DNA of 11,112 bases from Larix sibirica (Eukaryota; Streptophyta; Pinopsida; Pinales; Pinaceae): the NCBI GenBank assembly GCA_004151065.3, contig NWUY0300035733.1, positions 46,275 through 57,386 of the forward strand, in the 5' to 3' direction. The notes beneath the pieces were generated by a model, which saw nothing but the letters and a program-made list of their open reading frames with translations, made no database searches and was not told where the DNA came from. The position numbers were made by a program, and so were the translations under genes. Numbering within the stretch: position 1 is the first letter of the stretch; each line of letters opens with the position of its first letter. This document shows, piece by piece, positions 1 to 7,302 of the stretch.

Positions 1-140
1 TAATATCTAACTAAAACATATCCTTAAAATTAAATTATTATTATCTTTGTAAATATTGCAATTACTACATTTTCTAAATACAATGTAAGGTATGACACAT
101 AATCCACTATGAACTTAAATTGGTTTTATCACATTGAAAG

Positions 141-211
141 AACAATCACCGAAACAATATACGCATTAAAGACGAAAACGTGACACATGGGACCAACAAT
201 CACCGAAACAA
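141..211. repeat. Short direct repeat, 17 bp x 2
   Basis: The 17-bp word aacaatcaccgaaacaa occurs perfectly at 141-157 and again at 195-211, a 54-bp period. The DNA between the copies is not obviously repeated. It could be the remains of a larger tandem duplication or paired protein-binding sites. No function can be assigned from sequence alone. Confidence 0.7.
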
Positions 212-225
212 ACCTCTAACTTTTC

Positions 226-231
226 CACGTG
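226..231. promoter_or_regulatory. G-box-like CACGTG palindrome
   Basis: CACGTG is the core recognised by plant bZIP and bHLH factors. It sits in ccacgtgtca, close to the ABRE-type context. A related gtgacacatgg lies about 45 bp upstream. No gene start is visible nearby, so this may be a chance hexamer. Confidence 0.2.
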
Positions 232-774
232 TCAACGAATATAACTCCTAAGGTTAAAGACAAAGGGTATACGTAGCTCAACACTATTATAACTCGTTCT
301 CACATTAATGCTTTTGATTTTGATTTCTGAGTTACCTGAGATGTCGATTAATCTAATTTATGTGCATTATCATTTGACTTAATTTATGTTTTAATTAAGT
401 ATATAGTATTATTGTTAAAACTTAAATTTTAATGATGTCATATTTCTATTATTATTATTTTTTAAAAATATTTAATTTAATTTTTTTCCCATTTCAATAT
501 TTTAATTAAGATAAATTAAAGATATGTATATTTTATTTTTATTTAAGTAATATCTTGTATTTTTACATGATATATATAAAGTTTAGTTCATATTTCTGAT
601 TTGTTGTAAGTGGATATATTGTAACTTTTTTAAAATATTTAGTGACTTTATAATTTTATGCATTTTCTTATTATATTTTTTACTTACTATACAACTATTT
701 TTTCCTAAACTTTTTATAAGAGGTAGATATTAAGCAACTATGTTGCTAATCTTACTTGTTACTTGTGATAAAAA

Positions 775-1020
775 AGAGTCATAACACGCGTGTGATCTTT
801 GTGACAGGCGTGCCAGTCGTTCTTTCTTCTCAATTAATTATGTGATTATTAGTTCGTGCTTTTTCATAAGTTTTTGACTTGATATAATGCTATCATTTAG
901 TAAACAAGAGTCAAAACACGCGTGATATTTCGGGAGAGGGGTGCCAGTGCCACTGCATGTGGAAGGATTTTTTTCTTCCCAATTAATTAGGAATGTTTTG
1001 ACTTTATATAATGCTATAAT
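775..1020. repeat. Diverged tandem duplication, about 120 bp x 2
   Basis: Two copies follow each other at about 775-896 and 907-1020. Both run agagtc, an A-rich spacer, acacgcg, a gtgccagt word, a T/C-rich stretch, caattaatta or aattaatta, then ttgact and tatataatgct or gatataatgct. They differ by many substitutions and indels, so the duplication is old. Copy 1 carries the perfect 10-bp palindrome acacgcgtgt at 784-793. The GC-rich cores stand out from the AT-rich surroundings and may be relics of a small non-autonomous element, but I found no terminal inverted repeats or target-site duplication. Confidence 0.65.
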
Positions 1021-1293
1021 GTTTTTCAATGTTTTGAGGCAAAACTATTTTTTTAAGTTAATTTTAAAAAATTATATAAATTTCAAAAAGCTTAAATTTC
1101 ATTATTGAGTGATTTGTCAAAGAAGTTATTCATGATATAACTTTGGTGAGAAAGACATTAATTTTAAAACACAGAAAATAAAAAATATTTAATTAAATTT
1201 TATAAAATTTTGGCAAAATTTTTATTTGTTGAATTTTGTTTATAATATTTTGATTGGGATGTGATAAATTTTATATATTGATTTTTGTTTTTA

Positions 1294-1347
1294 ATTGAGA
1301 CTCACTTGCAATTATCCAAAACTTTGATTGAGACTCACTTGCGATTA
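1294..1347. repeat. Direct repeat, 21 bp x 2, one mismatch
   Basis: The 21-bp word beginning attgagactcacttgc occurs at 1294-1314 and 1327-1347 and ends in aatta or gatta. The copies differ by one base and are offset by 33 bp. It is probably a local replication-slippage or repair duplication. Confidence 0.75.
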
Positions 1348-1492
1348 CAGCTGTTCCTTCACTTCTTCTTCATAGAAGCTAACATTAATGGTGTCCCTGC
1401 GCGGAAATCGACCATACCGCTAATTTTATATCTCATTGTCAAGAAGTGAACATTGGTCCTCAAACTATATTGTATTAAAGATTTTTCACTAT

Positions 1493-1534
1493 AATGTCGG
1501 TGATAATTGAAACAATGTCGGTGATAATTGAAAC
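1493..1534. repeat. Perfect tandem repeat, 21 bp x 2
   Basis: The 21-bp unit starting aatgtcggtgataattgaa is repeated head to tail with no mismatch at 1493-1513 and 1514-1534. The perfect identity implies a recent duplication. The unit is not obviously part of a gene. Confidence 0.85.
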
Positions 1535-1879
1535 ACCTTTGTTCAGAATCTAAATTAATCTAAATTTTGAAACACGTGAAAGTATAGAAAATGGAAAAAT
1601 CAAAATACAAAACAAAAGTAAAGATATTTATTAAAAAAAAACAATTAGATAAGTAATAATAATAACTATTTTGTTTTGTAGTATATGGTTGCTAAAATAA
1701 ACATAGTTATATTGTTTTCTATGATATACTTGAAATACTCAATACAAGCCTACATCTATTTACTAAGATTAATTATTTGGTATATAAAGGGTTAGTTGTA
1801 CAATTTTAAAGGATTTATGGTTAGTGAGTTAGGTTAGTGGTTAAGTAATAGTTAAGGAGTCAATAGATTAGTACAGGCC

Positions 1880-2007
1880 CATTAACATAAACAACAAAAC
1901 TAGTATCATAAATATTAAATATTTTTTATAAACACACAAACTATATCTCAACTATTAACATACGTTTATGGCAGAGACTAGCTACCTTGCAGCTATTTGA
2001 CTTGTTT
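1880..2007. repeat. Copy A of a 123-128 bp direct repeat
   Basis: This 128-bp block matches 6233-6355 in the same orientation. By eye there are four substitutions, all transitions, and one 5-bp indel, about 97% identity. Both copies start cattaacataaacaac and end gcagctatttgacttgttt. Outside these points the flanks differ completely (gtacaggcc before and gacttaggg after this copy). The two copies bracket the unidentified decayed reading frame and the minus-strand LINE. It could be a small dispersed repeat present twice, short terminal repeats of a larger unit, or an assembly-related duplication. Confidence 0.85.
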
Positions 2008-2082
2008 GACTTAGGGATGATAGCTTCATTCCACTAGCTTAGATGCTGGAATTCTCACCTATTTACATTAAGGTATGTTTTA

Positions 2083-2496
2083 AGTGAACTTAAAATATGA
2101 TGTTTTAATAAACTGTTGTCCAAAGATAGCCGCTCCCAATGGTCGTGATGTTTATTAACTCATGGATTATTGTGGACATTCATCAAACTGCCAACCGAAT
2201 AATTCACCCATTGGTACAAATCAAAGATTGATTCCACCAAGCATCCTGCTATTAGCTTACTCGTGAATAAAAAACCTGTCTCAAGCTGACAATTGTGGAG
2301 TTCCCTTAAGGGATAAATTTAATTCAGGGATAAGCTGTATTAATTTCCAGACTTCCAATTGATCTTCTGGGGAAGGTACAGAAATATTGACATTGTCATC
2401 CATGTCTCGACAATAGTCTAATGGGTCTCAAGAGGAGTCGTTATAGTTAATAACATATTCTGAGTACTTAGAATCTTTATCATATTTTGAGTATTC
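2083..2496 (-). pseudogene. Decayed coding region of unknown identity
   Basis: Read on the minus strand, one frame from 2496 down to 2083 gives protein-like sequence interrupted only by stop codons. All the stops are TGA or TAA, which could each come from CGA or CAA by a single C-to-T change. An acidic, tyrosine-rich start (EYSKYDKDSKYSEYV) leads into a fairly normal stretch (DNVNISVPSPEDQLEVW) and then MGELFGWQFDECPQ. The frame before 2496 appears shifted relative to an open frame at 2497-2550. It lies directly downstream of the LINE poly(A), so the LINE may have landed in it. I do not recognise the family; a transposon or other repeat ORF is likelier than a host gene. Confidence 0.35.
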
Positions 2497-2552
2497 AGAT
2501 CTTTATCGGATGATTTGAGTGAGTCGGATGAAAGAAACTTGAAGCTGCTTTC

Positions 2553-2888
2553 TTTTTTTTTCACACTGGAAAAAGAAAGAAAAAAAGACAACTTTATATT
2601 ATAGTAAAAGTTGTGCCAAATAATACAAACTAAGCCATAGAGAAGCGAGGTCTTCTCCATATCCCTGAACCTGACTGAACAGTCTAAAATGTGACATTTT
2701 TCACCAGTTCAAGAACCTTACAACATGTATGCATCTTCATAAAATTATCTATAGTCTCAAAATACATATGAAATAAGACTCTATATGTAGACTACATCTG
2801 CATCTTATATGCAACAGACCTCTATAATCTTATTTACAAGAGGAGGGCCAGCTCCACAAGACCTCAAGAAGCTAGAGACAGGACAAAA
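2553..2888 (-). other. LINE 3' UTR and poly(A) end
   Basis: This is the untranslated tail after the RNase H stop codon at 2889. Its last part (aatataaagt, a T-rich stretch, then gtgtg and nine As on the minus strand) resembles the end of the plus-strand LINE at 9320-9357 (aatataaagt, T-rich, catgttg and seven As). The shared end supports one LINE family and fixes the 3' boundary. A minus-strand open stretch at 2418-2660 runs through the poly(A) and is not a gene. Confidence 0.7.
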
Positions 2889-3490
2889 CTAGCCTATATC
2901 AAAGAAAAAGATGTTGTCCGAAGCGATTAATGTCCCATCTCTGAACTCTTCGAAAGATAATATACCATCCATAGATCTAATAGCGGACTTTGAGAGCTGA
3001 TCCACTACACCATTAAACTCCCTAAATATATACAAGAAATTTATTTGAGCAAAAGATGTAATCAGATTTTTTACCTGAGCAATCCAGGGTACCAATGGGA
3101 GAGACTGCAAAGTAGAGGATCCCAATACCCAATTTATAACGCATTGTGAATCTCCAACAACATGTAATGTAGTTATTTTCAAACTCTTTGCAAACCATAA
3201 CAAACCTCAAAGGGCTGGGAGCTCCGCTCTAGTATTAGTTCCACTTCCTGCTTTGAAAGTAAGATAGAAAACTCGAGACCTGTCCATCTTTAGAACCATA
3301 CCATCTCCACACAAACCACACTGCTCTACACCATAAAAAAAAACCAGAGGGAAACCTAGATCTAGTTTAGTACCTGTAAATCTCCTCGCAGTCTTCAAGG
3401 TACATTCCTTATGTAAAGTCCAGAAATTAGTAGAAGTCTTGATACTGATTCGAGTAGTGTTGGGAAAGATGTTCTGTAGGCATTTCGTGC
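2889..3490 (-). pseudogene. LINE RNase H domain, broken
   Basis: This is the C-terminal RNase H of the LINE ORF2, which would remove RNA from the RNA:DNA hybrid during target-primed reverse transcription. On the minus strand PLVFFYGVEQCGLCGDG is the first strand region, TNTRAEL carries the catalytic Glu, LHVVGDSQCVINWVLG carries the second Asp, and REFNGVVDQLSK carries the last Asp. The usual first Asp (family pattern F-D-G) is Tyr here (TAT at 3333-3335), so the active site is lost. An in-frame TGA at 3207-3209 follows RAELPAL, where the plus-strand sister copy reads Trp (TGG), so a single G-to-A change explains it. The frame differs from that of the zf-RVT region upstream, so a frameshift lies around 3400-3500. 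Confidence 0.85.
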
Positions 3491-3826
3491 CCTCCATAAT
3501 TCCCAGATGAAAAAGAAAACCAAGTAATTATACTTACTATGAAAAGAGAACCAATGTTTGATATTCTTCGCAATTGAATCGCCATCCCATGGGAAAATCA
3601 GATTGAATGTGTTGCATTGCTCAGTCCAAGTAGACTGAAAGAAAGGAAAACTGCCAAACAGATGGTCCACCGACTCCATTGCAGAATTGCATAAAGAACA
3701 CACGCTCGAACCAATGAAGCCCCTCTTTTGTATATTTTTCCAGGTAATAATTATGTTATTGAAACATATCCATGCAAAACATTTAATCTTCAATGGTAAA
3801 TTTGCACCCCATACGTACTTAAGCCA
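3395..3826 (-). pseudogene. LINE zf-RVT zinc-finger region
   Basis: This continues the ORF2 frame of the post-RT region after a TAG at 3827-3829. It opens with WLKYVWGANLPLKIKCFAW, the conserved tryptophan-rich start of the zf-RVT domain (in the family, typically a W..LW....P.K...F.W pattern). It then carries SVCSLCNSAMESVDHLFGS. The C-x2-C and His of the finger are kept, but the Cys normally found a few residues after HLF is absent (GSFPFF). WELWRARNAY follows, as is usual before the RNase H linker. The domain is thought to bind nucleic acid. The frame ends in a stop at 3395 after leaving the conserved path. Confidence 0.8.
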
Positions 3827-4879
3827 CTAGTCTACCGACAATCCCTCCTTAGATTCCATAATAAAAAGATAGGCTAAACGAGTTGTGAATGTACCATCTC
3901 TATTATTATAGGCCCATACCAAAATTTCATCGTCTGTACTCAGATTAATTCCTGCATGATATAGCTGATTCGCGAAAGTGTCCCATTCATTAGCATACCT
4001 CTGTCCCAAATCTAAGTGTCGTGCTGAATACCAAACCAACTCACCATCATTCTGAACCGATGCCACCGGTTTTAGGACAAAGCGGTTTCTGTTGTGTAAT
4101 ACCTCAATTAAACCATTTGATAATTTGTATCCTTCATTCAAACCAATCACTGGATCCAATCTAATATATATTTGTGTACCTCTGCCAACCGCCCAGTAGA
4201 TAGCCTGGTTAATATTTGGATAGGATTTTAACAAAATACGCCAAACAAAGGATCCGTTGGAAGTATTCAAGTTATGGGATCGAAGCCAATACACGGGAGG
4301 AAGTCTTTTTAAATACTTCACTTTCACCACATTTCCCCATAGTCCCTTATTAAAGATGCACCTCCACATTATTTTAGTGCATCTACCCAGATGCTTGATA
4401 CCCCACCCTCCAGCAGTCTTAGGTTTTGATAAGATCTCCCAAGAAGCCATGTGAAAATTTGAAACATTTAATTTACCTTCCCAAAGAAATCGAAAAATAT
4501 TCCTTTGAATCACCGAGATCACCGCTTCTGGAATAGCAAATAAAGAGAACCAAAAGATGGGAATACTCTGCAGAACATAAGTAATCAAGAAAAGGAGACC
4601 ACCCAAAGTCAGCAATCTAAAAGACCAAGAAGTGATCTTTTTCTGTATCTTCTTGATTAACCAGTTCCAATCAGTGAGCTTGTGCCCGTTTGGTTTTAGG
4701 TAGTAGCCAAGGTACTTAATACCTTCCTCAAGCTAAGTCATCTTATATGGAAACAAAATACCGATCTGTTCCACTATAGAACTGTCTTTGCAGTTGTGTA
4801 TGAAACTAGATTCAAGAGGATTTACATCCATACATGAAGCATCACAAAAGGTTGTTATAATCGAAAGGAAATGATTCCA
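3827..4879 (-). pseudogene. LINE post-RT (thumb/connection) region
   Basis: This is the same frame as the RT fragment upstream, interrupted by a TAA just after GEGKLS (about 4877-4880) and a TAG near 4735. From 4615 to 3827 it is open for 262 codons, the longest intact stretch of the element. Recognisable ORF2 segments in order are KYLGYYLKP, then WSFRLLTLGGLLFLI, VLQSIPIFWFSLFAIPE, FRFLWEG, the SKPKTAGGWGIKHLG block typical of plant LINEs, and an SFVWR....S region before the zinc finger. The region is structural, supporting target-primed reverse transcription. The plus-strand open frame at 4257-4454 is its antisense shadow. Confidence 0.85.
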
Positions 4880-5496
4880 TTACGAGAGTTTACCTTCTCC
4901 AAATAATAGAACGTCATCCACGAACAATAGGTGCGTAATATGTATTGTGCTAGCCACCCTAATGCCAATAATACTCTTTTGAGCTTTTGCTTCCTTAATG
5001 AGAAGACTAAGTCCTTCAATCTCCATAATGAACAAATAGGGAGAGAGAGGGAAACCCTGTCGAAGTCCCTGATTGCCTTTGAAAAAATATGACGGGGAAC
5101 CATTAATCAGAACTGCAAACCTAGACAAAGTGATACATGCCATGATCCAATTAACAATTTCCATTGAAATACCAAAATTTGTAGGAGAATAAATCTCAGG
5201 TATGTCCAATCCACTCGTTCATAGGCCTTCACAAGATCAATATTTATTATAAAATCATTAATCTTCTTCTGTTTTGTGGAATGTAAAACTTCTTGTGCAA
5301 CTCCTACCGTGTCTAAGATTTGTCTATTTGGCAAAAATCCAAATTGCTCCTCCGAGATAAGTTTTCCCAATACCTGTTTTATTTTCTCATAAATGATCTT
5401 TGTAACAATCTTGTAAAAGAAATGCAAATAAAATTCCAATGTCCACCTGTATGGGCCGGTACTCTTGTCTTTGGAAAGAGTTTTTGAAACCTTCAA
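4880..5496 (-). pseudogene. LINE reverse transcriptase domain, frameshifted
   Basis: Two overlapping minus-strand frames share the RT. 5496-5170 reads KVSKTLSKDKSTGPYRW, then YKIVTKI, ISEEQFGFLPNRQILDTVG, and motif A as FIINIDLVKAYERVDW with its catalytic Asp. A frameshift near 5170-5180, at a short A/T run, moves to a second frame with NWIMACITLSRFAVLING, motif B as GLRQGFPLSPYLFIMEIEGL, and motif C as LLFVDDVLLFGEG with both catalytic Asp residues. Where family members have some 60-70 residues between the P-G-P-Y/D-G-W segment and Y-K-I-x-x-K-I, including the F-R-P-I-S-L block, this copy jumps directly, so RT motifs 0/1 were deleted in frame (near 5415-5425). The catalytic Asps survive, but the enzyme cannot be functional. 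Confidence 0.9.
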
Positions 5497-6089
5497 GACC
5501 TCGTCTTCTGAAATGATCCTTCATATATCTTGATAGTCTTCCTCGTTGAAGTATCGAGGGAAATGCTTTATAGTGTTTAGTTGACTTTCCAAATTATTGG
5601 TGTTTCTATTAGTGTAAACCTCCTAGAAATGCTGGATTGCAGCCCTCTTCAAAGAGGCTTGATCATTAATAAACTCATCATGCTAAGTTTTAATGTCCCA
5701 TATTGCATTCACAATTCTTCTTTGATTGGAAAAACGATGGAAAATTTTTGTGTTGTTATCACCAGCACGAAGCCAAACAACCCTACTCTTTTGTTGCCAA
5801 ATTTCCTCTATTTGATTCAGGATTCCATAGAAAAGAGATCACTATCAACACAACTCGATAACGATTGAATCTCCTCTTCAATAATCACAAGGATTTTATT
5901 ATTCTCAACCTTCTTCTCACACTCTCATGACTAAACTACCTCCCTCAGCTGAGATAGTTTTCTAAGAATTTTGTTTAATGGAGAAAGCTGAGATTCTTGA
6001 GAGAAATTGCACCACTTATTTCGCACCAACTCACAAAAGGATGGATCTCCCAACCAAACATGATTAAATTTGAAAGGATATATAGAGAA
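5497..6089 (-). pseudogene. LINE endonuclease-RT linker region
   Basis: On the minus strand, 6089-5931 reads YPFKFNHVWLGDPSFCELV, the conserved block that follows the endonuclease in plant L1 ORF2, and stops at 5931. A second frame reads WQQKSRVVWLRAGDNNTK followed by IFHRFSNQRR (about 5812-5700), the ORF2 hallmark between endonuclease and RT. It runs on toward RT through three nonsense codons (after DIKT, QHF and YQDI). The interval between the blocks (about 5930-5815) needs another frame change. The plus-strand open frame at 5581-5868 is an antisense shadow of this region. Confidence 0.8.
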
Positions 6090-6228
6090 TTTTTTTATCA
6101 AAATCCAACTGAAGTATAATCGCCTTATGATCCAATATGCCCACCGAATAGGACCAAGAGCGATAATGACCCAAAGAATCACACAACGATTCAAATATAA
6201 AAAACCGATCTAGTTTTTTTGCAATGCA
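6090..6228 (-). pseudogene. LINE endonuclease C-terminal remnant
   Basis: The minus strand from about 6228 reads CIAKKLDRFFIFESLCDS and ends at GILDHKAIILQLDF. The L-D-R-F pattern and the terminal D-H dyad match the end of the exonuclease-endonuclease-phosphatase fold that nicks target DNA in L1 elements (usually R-L-D-R-F and S-D-H). About 45 residues remain of a domain that is normally over 200 residues. A run of seven A/T at 6090-6096 marks the frameshift into the next block. The element stops being recognisable here, four bases before the ambiguous base at 6232. Confidence 0.7.
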
Positions 6229-6232
6229 TGCN

Positions 6233-6355
6233 CATTAACATAAACAACGAAACTAGTATCATAAATATTAAATATTTTTTATAAATACACAAACTATATC
6301 TCAACTATTAACATTATGGCAGGGACTAGCTGCCTTGCAGCTATTTGACTTGTTT
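6233..6355. repeat. Copy B of the 123-128 bp direct repeat
   Basis: This matches 1880-2007 in the same orientation with four transitions and lacks 5 bp present in copy A (tacgt near 1962). It begins directly after the ambiguous base n at 6232, where the LINE similarity ends. After the shared cttgttt the flank is tattataaaatg, unlike copy A. A sequence join or assembly problem at this point is possible. Confidence 0.85.
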
Positions 6356-6905
6356 TATTATAAAATGCATCCTAAGAAATATAGTACACATTGACCGACA
6401 TTGCAAAAATATAAAACATTGTTTTATTAAGGAATCCATCCTATCGAGTTACATATTTGCCAACATTCCACATAGGCGCATATCAAAGTGGACCGTACCA
6501 CAACGATTAGAACCAAGTGACGTACATATTATAGAAAGAGAAAATTTTGCTGTAACCTTGCATTTGGATGGGCAAGGCTTTACATCTGTATTATGCTTGT
6601 GAACCATGGAAGAGTCTCATATTCACTTAAAGCATAAACTAAAAGGAAAGTTTAAACCAAAGCAAGTTTGATACAATGGGATGTTCATGAAAATTGGCAT
6701 TGACCAAAGAATATAGAGTCAATGTGACTGCAAGGGAACCCCAACTTCAATACACTTCTCCCAATAAAACTTATATTATACATGAACCATTTTTCTCTCT
6801 CTCCCCCTCTGCATTAGGATGGATCCCAGAAGTGCCATTTGGATTGGATTCTGCTCAAACGACAAGTGGTTAGACTGATGGACCCTCACAGATCATACTC
6901 TTCAT
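6356..6905. other. Non-coding region, downstream of CNGC exons
   Basis: No convincing gene. Read on the minus strand this is the 3' flank of the CNGC gene fragment. It contains a short pyrimidine tract at 6791-6810 and AT-rich words such as tataatataag near 6770-6780 that could serve as plant poly(A) signals. The plus-strand open stretch at 6345-6602 has no recognisable motif and starts inside copy B of the repeat, so I do not call it a gene. Confidence 0.55.
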
Positions 6906-7302
6906 TCAGTGGTTAGCAGTAGCACTTCTGTGTAGCCTCTTCTTGCGGTATTTCCAAGCTACTTGTACGCAACTTGCTGCCCATGTCCTCCAGTAAGGTG
7001 ACTCATATCTGTATCATATCAATATTTTTGTCAGTGATTAGGCATAGTATGTCTCGAACAGATCCAAGCAAAAATAAAACTCGTTAGTTAAGAAAAAGAA
7101 ATTTAAGCTCTAAGATCCAAATTTAAATCTAAATGCCACCTTATAGCTCCTTGAACTCGTGGGTTTCGTAGTAGGCGGCTGAAAAGTGTCGTGACCTCTT
7201 CCAAGTCAGCAGCCTGAAGACAAAATGCTTCTACACTACTTGTACAACGGACTGTTCTGCTAGAAATTGCTCTTTGGCCAGTTCGTCTGAACTTCTTGCT
7301 TT
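6906..7302 (-). CDS. CNGC20: 3' exons of a CNGC19/20-type channel, partial
   Basis: These two exons encode the cytosolic C-terminus of a plant cyclic nucleotide-gated cation channel, a calmodulin-regulated, Ca2+-permeable channel. The penultimate exon (7302-7140) reads KKFRRTGQRAISSRTVRC, EAFCLQAADLEEVTTLFSRL, then RNPRVQGAI, the end of the cyclic-nucleotide-binding domain and its C-helix. The last exon (7008-6906) reads YESPYWRTWAASCVQVAWKY then RKKRLHRSATANH and a TGA. VQVAWKYRKKRL is the IQ motif. The split codon AG|A joins cleanly across the 7139-7009 intron. From my knowledge of the family, NPRVQGAIRYESPYW points to the CNGC19/20 branch. Both exons are open. The transmembrane, pore and main binding-domain exons are not visible upstream to 11112, so this is a gene fragment or a gene with very long introns. 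The 5' edge is set by the acceptor ttggcag and is less certain. Confidence 0.8.
7009..7139 (-). other. Intron of the CNGC fragment (GT-AG, 131 bp)
   Basis: The donor is AAG|GTGGCATTT and the acceptor is ATGATACAG|ATATGAG on the minus strand. The intron is AT-rich and of typical plant length, and removing it restores the R-Y-E-S-P-Y-W sequence across a phase-2 junction. An intact intron means the copy arose at the DNA level and is not a processed retrocopy. Confidence 0.85.

Larger units (their letters stand above)
1..774. other. AT-rich intergenic DNA, no gene seen
   Basis: No reading frame of credible length or composition is present on either strand. The sequence is dominated by A/T runs and TA-rich tracts, as in plant intergenic DNA or matrix-attachment-like regions. 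The only structure I see is a short direct repeat and a G-box-like palindrome near 141-231, listed separately. Confidence 0.7.
1021..1879. other. AT-rich intergenic DNA, no gene seen
   Basis: I see no coding signal. The stretch contains two small duplications (1294-1347 and 1493-1534, listed separately) and otherwise A/T-rich sequence. Confidence 0.65.
2553..6228 (-). mobile_element. 5'-truncated, degenerate L1-type LINE
   Basis: Minus-strand fragments follow the standard order of plant L1 LINE ORF2: AP-endonuclease C-terminus, linker, reverse transcriptase, post-RT region, zf-RVT zinc finger, RNase H, 3' UTR and a short poly(A) (nine Ts on the plus strand at 2553-2561). The gag-like ORF1 and most of the endonuclease are missing, so the copy is truncated or broken near 6228, next to an ambiguous base at 6232 and copy B of the 125-bp repeat. 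At least three frameshifts, several nonsense codons and one internal deletion make it non-autonomous. I could not find a target-site duplication: the sequence beside the poly(T) (ttgaagctgctttc) does not recur near 6228. Confidence 0.9.

Noticed and set aside
838-1029. Minus-strand open frame of 63 codons
   Set aside because: It lies within the old tandem duplication, and its composition and lack of motifs suggest chance.
2418-2660. Minus-strand open frame of 80 codons
   Set aside because: It crosses the LINE poly(A) and the insertion junction, so it is a composite with no biological continuity.
3022-3210. Second minus-strand frame in the RNase H region
   Set aside because: It overlaps the RNase H frame with the catalytic motifs and has no recognisable content.
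4257-4454. Plus-strand open frame of 65 codons
   Set aside because: It is antisense to the well-supported LINE ORF2 post-RT region and shows no domain.
5581-5868. Plus-strand open frame of 95 codons
   Set aside because: It is antisense to the LINE linker, whose minus-strand reading contains the W-Q-Q-K-S-R...G-D-N-N-T-K hallmark.
1880-6355. Whole interval as an LTR retrotransposon with 125-bp LTRs
   Set aside because: The repeats lack TG...CA ends, no primer-binding site or polypurine tract adjoins them, and the interior is a LINE, which does not use LTRs.
6345-6602. Plus-strand open frame of 85 codons
   Set aside because: It starts inside the 125-bp repeat, has no motif and is in the 3' flank of the CNGC fragment.
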